From Piper betle (Eukaryota > Streptophyta > Magnoliopsida > Piperales > Piperaceae), in assembly GCA_033002965.1 (NCBI GenBank), contig JAURVB010003540.1, forward strand, positions 21,026-85,025: a stretch of DNA of 64,000 nt, in the 5' to 3' direction. Below, in pieces: positions 1 to 11,860 of this stretch; position 1 is the first letter of the stretch; each line of letters opens with the position of its first letter. The position numbers and the translations under genes were made by a program. A model generated the notes under the pieces. It was not told the origin of the DNA. It saw only the letters and a program-made list of their open reading frames with translations, and searched no databases.

Positions 1-300
1 AATTACGGTATTACAAGTACATAATGAGTCCTCTAATGTACCTTTCGGCATCAGGGCAAATCAATTCATTTTAATTATAAATCTTCTCTTGTCTCATGTC
101 AAGACTAGGTTAATTGATTAACCACTTTTCCATGCTTAGGAGTATGAACCTAGACCAACATATACCTCAATTGAGTACTACAAATTTATAATCAATATAC
201 AAACTTGAAAATTTGATGAGACACTTGCAACAATGACATGATCATATTCTTAACGAGACAATAAAATTATACATAAGTATAATTTTAAACGAGCGAAATA
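1..300 (+). repeat. Decayed fragment of the LTR family found at 17689-20635
   Basis: The first bases (CGGTATTACAAGTACATAAT) match the middle of the two LTRs at 17.7-20.6 kb. A shared block follows around 'CTTTCGGCAT', and a weaker match lies near 200-260 (a GATGAG...CAACAATGACA pattern against GATGAGGAACCCGCAACTATGACA). The copy is far more diverged than those LTRs and its left part lies outside the window. Both ends are uncertain. Confidence 0.6.
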
Positions 301-2270
301 CATAGTATGAAATGGCTTAAAACTTGACAAAATAAAGCATGCAGTAATGAATAATATTAAATTTTAAATTTCCAATATTTACATCAAGTCTAGTAAGATA
401 AATAATTATTAATTTGATACAATCATTTAAGTCATTCCTTATATTTTAAATTAATTATTTAAATTATACTTCATACTTAACCAATGATAAAATAGTTATT
501 AATGTACTAGCATGTATTTAATTTCTAATGTTAGTATATTTTTCTTGACACAATAATTACTTAACAAAGGAAATATATTAATGTTACGGTCTTGACAATT
601 AAGATTACTATTTAAACCTTTAATTACTATCATTGTTAATACCAATTTAGTGAGTAGCGGATACTTAATTCATTAAATAAGAGTTTGGGTATACATGTAA
701 TAATTTATTAGTTTTTTTACTAATTCCATATATTTACTTGGAAATTTATTAACCATCATCTTAAATCATTTGACCTAATTTTTATTTTATTATCAGAATG
801 CAAAGGATGCCACAAGTAATATCATTTTAAGTAACTCACTCAATGAAGGTTCAAACTTTAATTAGTTTTAACATCCTTTCAAGATTCAACACTTTTGATT
901 ATCATACTATTATATTTTAATAACCCATTTTTCTACCTTACTAAATCATTATTAAAATAATCAACATTATCTACATCATGCTTATTATTATTTTTAAGCT
1001 TTAAACATAGTTTATTAATAATTCTATTATAACTTACATGTTATTACCTTGTATTAAATTAAATATGATAAAACTTCATTAATCACTTTTAACCACTCAA
1101 TTTATTCATAAACTTATATTTCACGAATCAAGTATCAACAATTAATCACTATAATAAATAATATAATATTATTCATGGATTAACTCAATTTATTTAACCC
1201 AACTGATTATTTGTAGGTATAAATTTATTATTAGTTTAATCATTGTGACCACATCTGTGTTAATTATAAGACATCATCTTTAAACAATTACTGTTCAAAG
1301 CTCCATGTACACTACAAGACCTAGCTTATCTGATATCGAAATAATCAAAATGGCTGCTTACAGTGGTTAGATCTTAACCATCCATGGTACCCACTTGATT
1401 GAAATAAAATGATTAATTTGTTTTTTAAGAAAAGAAATAAGCAATGATCTATTAAAAAGTCCAATAAAATTATAAGGATTTTAGGGTTTAAGAAAAAAGC
1501 TTGCATCTATCGTTTTGTTATACCCTCCAGTATTTAGCTACTGTTATTTGTGATGTGTTGGAGATATATTTTAATTGTGTTTTTTTTGGTGTCAATCCAG
1601 TTGATAAGAAAAATAATTTTAATTAATTTATGACAGTACAGACTCATTTATCATACTTTAAGGAGTCTTTGCATCTGCAGATTCTAAACCAATGTGAAGG
1701 GTTTATTTAAGGAGTCTTTGCACCTGCGCTAAAATCCAATACTTTTGTAGTCAAATATTTTATTTACACATCAATTATGTGAAGGGTTTTGCACTTCACC
1801 ATTTTGCGACAATGAAAACATTGTTAAATGCAAAAGGAATTAAAAACATAGATACTTAATCAATGTTGTTAATTAATAATCAATCGCCGTCTACATTTCC
1901 CGTCACCGAATTAAGAAACGCAATTTGCAGGCATCTTCCATTGCGCGGGTTACGCGACCGACTGCCGTCGCCGGACTCACCACCGTCTTAGCTGGTAGCA
2001 CGCATCGACTCCTCCGCCCTACCAGCCCCTCCTCCTCCGCCGCCGGCGCCGGCGCCGGCTCCAGCTCCGGCTCCGGCTCCGGCTCGCTCGCCCTTTCAAC
2101 CTTGTCGCCGGCCATTGCTTCACCCCCTCCTCCTCGATTTCTTCGCCCTCCAATGTTGATTTGATGCGCCCACCTCTCCCCAAGCTGAGACCTCGGTCAA
2201 TGGAAGCGAGGCGGAGGATTCTCCACCTCCCCCCACCTGTCTCTCGCATCCCATTCGCCCGATTCTCTCT
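301..2270. other. AT-rich intergenic DNA, no gene seen
   Basis: This stretch is dominated by A/T with stop codons in every frame and no recognisable protein or RNA gene. The last 350 bases turn GC-rich with Ala/Ser/Pro-like simple codon runs (a GGCGCC/GGCTCC repeat near 2040-2090). That is the usual look of the 5' leader of the following carrier gene rather than a separate gene. Confidence 0.6.
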
Positions 2271-2301
2271 TCCCGTGCATGCTCCCCCTTTTCGATAAGC
2301 T

Positions 2302-5219
2302 GTGCCCCCGCTCCCCACTCGAATCCGATTCCGAACCCCCGATAAATCCCGCCGTCGGTTTCCCCCCGCTCCTGATCCGGTTTTTGCGGAGTTCGCGACG
2401 CGAGGGCCCCAATGGCGGTCGGCGGGGGAAGCGCTTCTGGGAGGGCTGTTTCTGGAGCTGGCGGTGCCGGCGTCGTTCGTCGCCTGCGTGCCGTTCGGGG
2501 GAGCGCGACCTTGTCGTTCCCGGGCTTGCCGTGGCGGGGGGAGGCGGCGTGGTTGAGGGTTTTGGGGGGGTTTAAGGGGTGCTTTTTGTCGGTCAGTTTG
2601 TTGATCAAAGGGAGGGATGAGCTGGAGAAGGTGGGGTGTTCGGCGGGATTGAGGAGAAGAGGATGGAGGAAGGGAAGATGTTTTCGAAATTGGGTGGAGC
2701 GAGGGCTGGCGCAGTGAACACGACTAAGCATCTATGGCCGGGTGCTGTGGCAGCCATGGTTTCCAGGTTTGGTTTGTTAGCTGGTTGTTCTTTGTAGTAT
2801 TGTTAGGTTGTTCCTATATTTGAATGCTTTGGTCGTGTTGAAGTATTTCATCACTGAGGTATAATTTGATCATTTAGCTGTCAATCTCTTTGGTTTGGAA
2901 ATTAGACTTCATATATATGGAGATGCATTGTAGGATTCAGCTACTTGAATGCTTTTGCAAAGTCTTCTCCTATATTGATTGCCATGGTTTGTGTTTGACT
3001 TTGTCAGTAAGTTCTAGTTTAGAAGGAAAGCACGTTACTATCTTCTTTTCATGGAGCTGTCAGTTTCAAAGCATGCAAAATTTTTAAGCGAATATTATTT
3101 GTTCTGTGTCGAAGTTGGCAAGCAAAACTGTTTGCTTTTATACATGAAGAGCCTTGAACATCTGTGATTTTTTTATCTGTCAGGAGTTGCCTTGACTTTT
3201 AAGTTTTGATTCTTTTATATGTCAGGACCTTTGTTGCACCGCTAGAGAGATTAAAGTTGTAATACATTGTTCGTGGGGAGGGGAAAAATTTATTTGAGCT
3301 TATTCAAATAATTGCAGCCTCTCAGGGTCTTAAAGGCTTTTGGAAAGGAAATTTTGTTAATATTCTTCGAACAGCTCGATTCAAGGCTGTGAACTTTTAC
3401 TCCTATGATACATATAGAAAGCAGTTACTTAAACTGTCCGGCAATGAAGAGACTACAAACTTTGAAAGATTCATTGCAGGTGCTGCAGCTGGTATTACTG
3501 CAACTGTGCTTTGTATATCAATGGACACGGTACGTATTGTTTGGCTTCACTTTGTAAATACGATGCTGGGTGCCAAAAAATCATGACTTTTTTTATTGTT
3601 TCATTATTTACCAAACTATTACTGTCCTCTTTATTATTCAGTACCATCACTTCCAAATTGAAGGCTAGTAATCATGATTTTGAAGTTTGTAGCAAGAATT
3701 CAGTTCCAAGATGCCAATGTTCTCATTATCCACCATTTTCATCTCATGTTGGGTCATGACCCGATAAATTTGGGTTTTTTATGATAATGTGTTGGAGAAA
3801 ATTAAACATTGGACAGATAAATGGAAGTGGAGAATATAACATGGGTTTTTTCATCAAGTTTGTGTGGCCTCTTTCTGCAAACATTATTCCAGAGTTCCTT
3901 ATGTTAGAATGAATTTGCCAAACAATGGAAAAGAAAAAAATGATGTGCTTAAAGGTCACTAGCATATGGCTTGAGGAAATTACAACGTGAGGAGTGGGCC
4001 AATATTGAGCATCTGCCATTATGGATTGAAACACGTTTTTGAAGTTTTTTTCTATGGATCCTAAAAGATTTTTTTGTCATCCATTCTTCTTGATTATGCA
4101 TAACTAGGCTAGTTTATTTCTAAAAATTGGCAGTATCAATTTAAGCTATGAGAAGCAATGCGAAAGAGCTAGGTGAAATGAGGTTTATGCTGTGTCCATA
4201 ACTTGAATATCGACAAGCAAAAAAGTGTCGCATAATTTATCATATCTTGTTTTTTAGGAAATAGCAAGAAATTAAATGGTTTCATACTCCATTTTTTGAT
4301 GGCTGTTCATCTCATACTTCTTTTATGGTTAAAATCAGATTCGAACTGTAATGGTTGCACCTGGTTGGTGAAACCTTGGGAGGTGTTATTGGTGCCTTTT
4401 GTCACATGATTCAGACTGAAGACTTCTTTTCTTTGTATAAAGGCTTAGTACCATCCATCATAGGGGCAGGAGCTGAATGCCTTGGATCAGCTTGAGTTGG
4501 GGCCAATGAGAACTCTCTTTTATGGAGCCATATCGGGAGCTTGTGCAGAAGCTGCTACATGCCCGTTTGAAGTGGTCAGAAGGCAACTTCAGATTCAAGT
4601 TCCTGCAAAATGGATGAATGCATTGGCAACTTGTGTGAAGATAGTCGAGCAAGGTGGCATACCTGCACTGTATGCAGGCTTGATTCCTAGCCTCCTTCAG
4701 GTAATTGAAACGCTTGATTGCAGCTTGAGAAGCTTTCATAAGTAAACCTGCATCATTTATTTACTTTTACCAGATCAGTATGCCTAGTGACGGTTCTATT
4801 TGACAGCACGAATGCATCACGCTCATATTGATTGCACAGTGAAATCATTTCCATTTCATATGCCTATGTGATAGAGCGTGTTGAGATCTTCATGCATGAA
4901 AATTTGTGCATGCGGCAATTTTTGTATGTAGCTTGCATAGTTTGATTGCATCATTTCAAATAGATGAAGTGAAGGAACTTTCATGTTTGTTGAAGTGTTT
5001 CTGTTTATTCTTAATTAATTTTGGAGTTGATTCTTTCTCTTGTTTTGCAATTGAACTCGTACATTTTACGTCCTGTCTATTGAATCTATATCATTCCTAT
5101 GTTGGATTTTATAACCGGAAGACTCTTTATTTGGTTTTTTGTTGCTTTTGGTTTCGCCATCTGCTGCTATTAGCTACCTCGCCTACGAGTTCATGAAGAT
5201 AGTACTCGAGGTTGAGTAA
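2302..5219 (+). pseudogene. Broken BTL-type mitochondrial carrier (adenine nucleotide transporter-like)
   Basis: Homology is to the plant BTL group of the mitochondrial carrier family: inner-membrane six-helix solute carriers, annotated as probable adenine nucleotide transporters. Visible pieces are: exon 1 to 2765 (GLFLELAVPASF, then FLSVSL, then AVNTTKHLWPGAVAAMVS, in three different frames); exon 2, 3229-3531 (APLERLKL-stop-YIVRGE, FKAVNFYSYDTYRKQLL, NFERFIAGAAAGITATVL); exon 3, 4339-4699 (IRTVMVAPG, HMIQTEDFFSLYKGLVPSI, ELNALDQLELGP, PFEVVRRQLQ); and exon 4, 5151-5219 (AISYLAYEFMKIVLEVE). Lesions: two one-base losses in exon 1; TAA at 3260-3262 replacing the Glu expected after KL; one extra T near 4363; about 36 residues (fourth-helix region) missing near 4462; and no AG acceptor before exon 4. 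The second carrier signature reads SMDTIR instead of PLDTIR. A working copy presumably lies elsewhere. Confidence 0.85.
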
Positions 5220-5949
5220 CTCCCCAAATTTCACTTCGCAGGAAAATTTAGCTGCAGTAGACATTGCTAAATGCTGACAGTTGGGGCTGATTTTTAATGT
5301 CAACGAACATCGACTGAATATTGGCGAGGTAGTCGATATGGGTGAAAACAGAGAGCCATTACCTCCTGTTTTCCTCTTCTTTTTATGGGGACCTCAATTT
5401 TCTCCATTTTTAAAAAAAATTGCTGCCCGAAATCAAATTTGTATACACTTGGAAGAAAAAGAAAACAGTTTTTTTATAAATTAAATTGTAGTACATGGCA
5501 TGCAGCTAATTAATATGCGACCTTCTTTACCTAGGTGATGATCTTCCTTAGATGACTTTCTATTAAAGACCCATGAACTTCACCTTGACAAGCTTTTTGT
5601 TGGCACTAGTAGGCGAGTCTGATGGTTATTCTGGTGCCTGCAATTTCTTGGTCAAAGGTGGTTGCATCTGTGGCTGGTGTGCCCACTGTGGCTTGTTGTT
5701 ACAGGTCTAGTCTTAGGGATGAGACGAGGTTAGGTTTTGGTGATTGATCCTATTAATCCCATGTTCCTGATGGATAGTCGGTGTTATTTGAGTGGTAGAA
5801 ATAACTGACTAAGTGGATTCATGTTCTAGTTGTGGGCAAGGATCAAACTGTGGTGCATAGAGCATGTTGGGTGAGATATTGATAACGAGCGGTGTAGTGG
5901 TAAAATGATTGGTAATGGAGTACCGAGCATGTCACTGCATATCGGCATA
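5220..5949. other. Intergenic region, no gene recognised
   Basis: No conserved reading frame is visible. The right-hand part may belong to the upstream end of the retrotransposon LTR that is first clearly recognisable at about 5950, because the other LTR is truncated at exactly that point and cannot define the true border. Confidence 0.45.
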
Positions 5950-7354
5950 AAGGAAACCTTAGAGGCATGACGAGTTCTAGGTAGTGAGTTTATTGGGTGT
6001 GATGACTGAACATTAGGTCGAGCAGCTATGAGAGTGCACATCGGCAGAGCGAGGTTGAGGATTGAGCATATTGATAGAAATATCGAGCAGAATAGCAGAA
6101 TGCGAGTGCATGGGCATGATCGAGCAAAATACCAAAATGACGGTATTTGGGTCGAGGTTGCCGAGTAGTGCTACAATTCCTAGCACTATTAGGAGTTTTA
6201 GTATTTGGAGTGATCAATATAGTAGATTCCTAGCGCTACTAGGAATTTTGGTATTTGGAGCATGTATTTTACTGGAAGCGCCAAGGGAGGTTTTGGGTGG
6301 TTGAGCACTGGTTGGGGTTGAATTAGGAGGGTTCAATTATGCAGCCAGCATGAGCCGAAGGATATGTTTGAGTGGATTTGCCGATAAGGATGAGAAGATG
6401 GAGATTTATATTTATCCTTATGCCAATGTCAAGGGGAGTTGGTTGCAACTAACTCTAAGCGATAAATGTGATCTTTATGACGATATGCGGTTAGGATCTT
6501 TAGACATATAAATAAATACGAAGATGTCTATATAAGGGGGACATCGTCTTAGGTAGAAAGTAACGTAGAAAATTGTGTGGCTCTCTTAGTGGAGAAGAGA
6601 TGACCTAGATCGTGCAAGGAGAAATGTGAAGTTGTGGCCAGTTCTTCAAGTGCAGGGATTGGAACTTCACGAACTTCACGAGGGCGGCCAAAGTAGCTGG
6701 CGTCTACCGGGATCAAGGTACACAACTTGCATTCCGCAACCTATCTACTTTTTGGCTGAGGGAATTGCATCTAAACAAGTTGATCCAAGGGGGATGACTT
6801 GAGGTTGTGATTGTGAGGACTGTTGTGAGTGGGGTACTCGGTGTTCTCACAGCCTCCTTATCGGAAAAGGAGGCAGGGCGTAGGGTTTGCATGTCCACAC
6901 TAGCCAAGTAGTCATGGTAAATTGATTACTTGTATCGTTAGTTTCTAGTTAATGAAATTAAGGTTAGGGCTGGAGTCTCAGAATTCTGTGGTGTCAACGT
7001 TTATGCCTTTGTTGCATAGTACTGACTACAAGAACTAGGGTTGGATTCCTCAAGATCTTGTAGAATCGAGTGAGGACTTGGTTTGAACTTTGGATGCTAC
7101 ACAACCTTGGTGTGTTTATTTTGTCATGTGTGTTCAATTGGTCTGTATTTAATTATTAGTAGCCAGTGACCATATATTTGGTGCACTAGCAATTGGGTGT
7201 GATATTAGTGTTGGGTGTTGCGTGTAGCGGCAGTTTCCGTGTGCCACGAACTTGTAGTATTGTTGCGTACTTGTGGAAGGCTGAGTGTTTCGAAAAGGGA
7301 AATACGCGGCAGGAACGTAGTTTGGGGACAAAAAATTCTACCCTAGATCAGCCC
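5950..7354 (+). repeat. 5' LTR of the Ty3-type element
   Basis: It matches 12346-13648 along its length, including a block around ATTTGCCGATAAGGATGAGA and a shared end with GGACAAAAAATT. It contains two tandem copies of a block of about 50 bases (near 6176 and 6226), each starting with ATTCCTAG and ending with TATTTGGAG; the right LTR has the same duplication, so it predates insertion. The true 5' border may lie upstream. Confidence 0.75.
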
Positions 7355-7357
7355 AGA

Positions 7358-7370
7358 AGTTATCAGAGCT
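7358..7370 (+). other. Primer-binding site of the Ty3-type element
   Basis: AGTTATCAGAGCT directly follows the 5' LTR. It matches the 3' end complement of initiator methionine tRNA (TGGTATCAGAGC), the usual primer site of plant LTR retrotransposons, with two differences. Confidence 0.65.
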
Positions 7371-7619
7371 GAAGTTTCCAAAGTAGCCGCACAACACAAG
7401 CACGAGTTCTAAGGGGAACCTTCACAATCTACCGATAAACCAATCAAGGGACGGACACACGATCTACCGAATCTCTTAGAGAGAGATTGGCATGACTGTA
7501 ATTGTTGATAGGAGGGCCTCTCGACAGTGGAAATGGTCATACCGTCTTTGACTGAATGCAGTCCTTAATAGAAGGGGGCTTGAACTCTCGGGTTGGCGAT
7601 AGACTCGAGCACAGTGGTG

Positions 7620-8076
7620 TAGGAGAGGTAGTGGAGATGCTAGGTGGTCTTCGGGCTATGGTGGAAGCTTTGCATGTTGATGTGGCATTGTTGAAGCAAG
7701 TGGTCGTGATGTAGCCTTAACATGGTGGTGCTGACCGTGTAGCAAAAGATAGTTCTATTCCAGGAAAGCTCAAAGTGCTAGAGTCAAAGAAGCTCGAGGG
7801 AAATAAGTTAGCTAAGGACCTAGAGAAGTTCATGTGGTATATGTAAGAATACGCGAAGATCCCTGAAGAGAGGCAAGTTTCTATGGCCATCATGTTCAGA
7901 TTGGAGACGCCAAGTTGTGGTATCAAACTTGCACCGAGAAGGATGAGAACGCTGGTCGACCCCGAATAGACTTGGGAAGTCCTAAAGAGGGAGCTTCAAG
8001 ATCAATTCTTGCCAACCAACACTACATGGGTGGCAAAGGGTCGATTGAAGAAGTAGACTCAAACAGGAACCTTGAG
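7620..8076 (+). pseudogene. gag remnant, part 1 (Ty3-type)
   Basis: Translated pieces such as DAKLWYQTCTEKDENAG and the downstream threonine/tryptophan region match plant Ty3 gag capsid. In-frame stops are present. The reading is interrupted at 8076 after ...GTL by a solo LTR and resumes at 9854 with REYVKEF. Confidence 0.65.
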
Positions 8077-9848
8077 TGTAAAACTCGTGATTCGAATTAG
8101 GGTTTTATAAACTTGAACCGATTGGTTCAACCATTATTACGAGACGATCATTCATTTTTTTCGACGACCATTCGTTTTTCTCCCTGACAATTTATTTTTC
8201 TCAATTGACCATTTATTTTTCTCAATGACCACTGGGTTTTCTTCCCCCTGACACTTATATATTCTACACTCCTGACACTATCATCATTCAACCACCACCA
8301 TTTTTCTCACACAACTTCCTTCTCTTTTCCCCCACGATCCTGACTTAAACCGGCCACAACCTTGTCGCTGTCACTGCACGACTGGCGATTAGATAGGGAG
8401 TAGGAGCTCACCGTTTAGGCACTAAGACATACTCAGAGTTTCTACCAGGTCCATTTAGGACTCGCTCCCGATTTATTGTTCTATTCTATTATGATTTAAT
8501 TTTTACATATTGTTGGACAAGTTGAGTAGTGTTTTATCGGATCACTTAATCCGAGTCATTTAATTGATTAATTTTTCGGATTAATAACCACTTGAAGATG
8601 AGGTCCCTTGAGTATGTTTTTAAAAATAAGATCCACCACAAGTTGCCTTTGGGCTTATTATATAAATCCCTACCAAGACCTATATACATGTAGTTTTTGC
8701 ATTTTTCGACAACCGTACTACGCAAGCAGGCATGTGCTAGTTGAAGTCGGGATTATCGACAACCATGCTACGCAAGTGACATCTGCCAGTCAAAGCTTGA
8801 AATACCGACAACGATGTTATGCGAGCCGCATGTGCCAGTCGAAACCGCCGACAACCATGCTACGCAAGTGGCATGTGCTAGTCGAAGTCAAGAATACCGA
8901 CAACCATGCTACGCAAGTGGCATGGTTTAGTCGAAGCCGCTGACAACCATGCTATGCACGTGGCATGTGCTAGTCGTAAGCCGAGAATCTCGATAATCAT
9001 GTTATGCTAGCGATGTGCCAGTCGAAGTCGCCAACAACCATGCTACGTAAGTGACATGTGCCAGTCGTATGCCAAAATACCGACAACCATGCTACACGAG
9101 TGGGTATGGAAGTAAAAAATAGGGTTTAGGATATGACAATAGTCCCAAGGGGCCATAAAGTGAAATGAGAAAATGTCGAGAGAGGCATCAGGAGCCGCAG
9201 ATTAGTCCAGTTAAAGATGATTTCAGTTCAGTAGATGCCCAATCGAGATTTCACGATGTTTTCTTTCATATGAGAGTTTATTTTCATAGCCAGTTTGATA
9301 TTAGTTATATTTTTGGATCAGTAACCGTCATTACTGATGTGTTTTTATAATATATGTAGGTGATGATCATGAGTAAGATGAGCCAGCTTGGGTAGATGAG
9401 CAGTGATGTCTCTTGCACACATGCACACGCACTGATCGAATATTTGTTTTGACTGTTTCAACTGTATTGTTATGTAATTATGAAAAATGAAAATACTTAT
9501 GATGAAGAGTGTTGTAAGTAGAAATGGATAGTGATATTATGATTTGAAATGGATATCAAGGTGCTAGTCGAATGATAAAATTAAAATGTGAATAAAATGA
9601 ATAAATGGGTTGAGACTCAAATGTCGATAATATTTTGATGTAATCGAATTAAATGTTTTGACATATCATTCATATAGTAGCATGCTAGGTTTATTTTTGT
9701 GCATTCATCCATACATAGCAATATACATCTTTCATCTTGAGACGTCGGGAGTAAATCCGTGGGAGTTGGGTTCAGGTTAGCCGACCTAACAGGGACCAAT
9801 GACATTCCGGTTTGGTTCTTGAGCGTAAACCAGATTTGGGGCGTTATA
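8077..9848 (-). mobile_element. Solo LTR (2.9-kb LTR family), inserted in gag
   Basis: On the minus strand it starts TATAACGCCCCAAATCTGG and ends CGAGTTTTACA, the same head and tail as the LTRs at 26.3-35.9 kb; the block at about 8350-8720 matches the reverse complement of 33070-33350. It interrupts gag codons and has near-perfect 5-bp flanks, TTGAG (8072-8076) and GTGAG (9849-9853). At 1.77 kb it lacks the GC-rich part of the longer copies but has gained a minisatellite. No internal retrotransposon sequence is present, so it is a solo LTR. Confidence 0.85.
8707..9115 (+). repeat. Minisatellite of about nine units, alternating about 49 and 43 bp
   Basis: The unit begins CGACAACCATGCTACGCAAG and continues with a TGGCATGTGCTAGTCGAAG-like half. 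Starts are near 8707, 8757, 8806, 8849, 8898, 8941, 8991, 9033 and 9081, giving lengths 50, 49, 43, 49, 43, 50, 42 and 48. The alternation suggests growth of a dimer of about 92 bp. Sister LTRs contain this motif only once (reverse complement near 29646-29690 and 33020-33060). Confidence 0.85.
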
Positions 9849-10300
9849 GTGAGAGAGTACGTTAAAGAGTTTAGCTCTTGCATGTTGGACATTAAGAACA
9901 TGTCCGAGGATAATAAGTTGTTTAACTTCCTCATCAGTTTGTAGCCACGGGCACAGATAGAACTAAAGAGGCAGAAGGTACAAGATCTACCTGTAGCTTT
10001 GGTGGCGGTTAATGCATAGGTGGATTTTTGGCCTACGACGAGTGGGATGATGATATCTTGAGTAGGAAATCCACAGGAGGCAAAGGCAGTAGACGGGATG
10101 GCAAGGATACACTGTCCAGGGCGCCAAAGAAGAAGAGATCAGACTGTAGGCAGGTAACTAGAATCAGGTTGCTGATGTGAAGAGCACTGGGTGCTTTCTA
10201 TGCAATGGTCCACATTAGGCTAGGCATTGTTCGACGAAGGGCAAAATCAGTGCCCTGGTAGCCGCTGCAGACAAGGACCAAGAGGAAGGGCCTCCTGCCC
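9849..10300 (+). pseudogene. gag remnant, part 2, with zinc knuckle
   Basis: The reading resumes with REYVKEFSSCMLDIKNMSED and FNFLISL, the conserved gag C-terminal half, then a CCHC-type knuckle near 10193-10240 (CFLCNGPH, stop, ARHC). Several in-frame stops make it non-functional. Confidence 0.75.
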
Positions 10301-11000
10301 TAGCTTCTACCCTTCAGATACTCAAGGTGTTGAGAGCTGGACATACATCTTTTGGAGGAGCTGACTTGATATATGTTCCTATTGTAGTGAATGGGAGGTA
10401 GGTTTCAACCTTGATAGATACTGGTACTACGCACAATTTCATCTCCAAGGAGATGGCTACGGAGTTGGGGCTGAAGATCGGGATCAACACCAACAGGATC
10501 AAGGCGGTCAACTCGCAGGCCAGATAGGTTGATGGAATTTCCAAAAACGCGAGACTTTGCTTGGGGGAGTATGAAGGACAAGATGGATTTGATGGTCATT
10601 GAGATGGATGATTTCGATCTGATCCTCGGGAATGCCTTCACGAGGACTACCGGGGTTAGAGTGTTTCCAAAGCTAGGAGGTATATTGATCATGAACAAGG
10701 AGGATGCAAGCTTTGTTCGTGGCCAGGGAGGACCTTCTAGGGTTGAGGACCACACCTTCAGTGGGGAGCAGCTATCGGCAATGCAGGTTGCTCGAAGGTG
10801 CAAGAGAGGAGCCTTAACTTATCTTGCTGTGATGGTGGAGATCCAACTGGACCGTGTGGTGGACATGCTGGAATCATTGGTCGGGCTACTGGATGAGTAT
10901 TTAAATGTGATGCCTACCGCATTGCCATACGGGTTACCTCCGAAGAGGACGATCGAACACCTGATCAAGTTGTACCAGGGGCAAGGGCATCAGTGAAGGC
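10301..11000 (+). pseudogene. Aspartic protease remnant of the Ty3 element
   Basis: LIDTGTTHNFIS at about 10411-10445 is the retropepsin active-site motif (D-T-G), followed by a frameshifted remainder with DDFDLILGNAFTR at about 10608-10646, typical of the protease to reverse transcriptase linker in plant Ty3 elements, and MPTALPYGLPPKRTIEHLI near 10910. A stop precedes the active site (GR-stop-VSTL) and the frame changes around 10520. Confidence 0.75.
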
Positions 11001-11530
11001 GCCATATTTGATGTCGCCTAAAGAACTCACAGAGTTGAAAATCCAAATAGGAGAGTTGCTGGATTTGGGAAAAATTTAGCCATCAACTGCACCATATAGG
11101 GTGCCTGTTCTAGTCCAGGAAAAGACAGATGGGTCACTTCGACTGTGCGTTGAGTATCGGGGATTGAATAAAGTAATCATAAAGAACACGTACCATGTTC
11201 CTTTGATAGGCGATTTATTTGACAGACTTAGTCGAGCAAGGGTGTTCACTAAGATGGACCTAAGATTAGGGTGTTGGCACATCCAGATTGTGCTGGAGGA
11301 AGTGCCAAGCAAGTCCACAGAGGACTACCAGGGTCAATCGAGACAGGGTTTGAATTGGCTGAGGGAGCATGAGCTCTTTGTGAAGAAAGAGCTCTTTGGA
11401 TCCCTAGGCCACCGAATTGGCCAAGGAGAGGTGCGAATGGAGGAATCCAAGGTGAAGGCTATTGTTGAGTGGCCGGAGCCGACGAGGGTGGCAGAGTTGT
11501 GGAGCTTCCTAGGTTTGGCTAATTATTACT
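11001..11530 (+). pseudogene. Reverse transcriptase remnant lacking its catalytic centre
   Basis: [20 protein letters not shown] and [16 protein letters not shown], then [16 protein letters not shown], match the fingers and palm start of Ty3 reverse transcriptase. After about 11305 the sequence jumps to [13 protein letters not shown] and [17 protein letters not shown], the connection region. The stretch that should hold the YxDD catalytic pair is absent, so an internal deletion has removed it. Confidence 0.85.
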
Positions 11531-11860
11531 AGTAGTTCATACATGGGTGTAGCCATGTAGTGTCACCACTGTCTGACTTGTTGAGGAAGGACAAGCCATG
11601 GGCGTCGTTGGAGCCATGCCAAGCCGCTTTCGAGGAGTTGAAAGCCGCGATATCATCGGAGCCAATTCTGAAATTGCCGGATTTCAGACAATCTTTTGAA
11701 GTGGTGGCAGACGCTCCCAACAAAGCCGTGAGAGCATGGTAAGCTTACTTGTGGGGATCCAAGTTCATTGTCATCACGGACAATGTAGCTCACACTTTCT
11801 TCAAGACACAAGAAGGTATTTTTGAGACAGGCAAGGTGGCAGGAGCTACTAGGGTAGGTT
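11531..11860 (+). pseudogene. RNase H remnant of the Ty3 element
   Basis: SPLSDLLRKDKPW, FEELKAAISSEPILKLPDF and FEVVADAP match the start of the Ty3 RNase H domain. VITDNVAHTFFKTQ near 11770-11812 matches its later part. The middle, including the region after ADAP, is missing, and stops occur at 11529 and 11741. Confidence 0.75.

Noticed and set aside
2120..2731. 203-codon minus-strand ORF
   Set aside because: It overlaps the GC-rich first exon of the carrier pseudogene; the Pro/Arg-rich composition is a shadow of that exon and matches nothing known.
8707..9115. CRISPR-like array
   Set aside because: Units differ throughout and lack constant repeats with unique spacers; this is a plant minisatellite inside an LTR.
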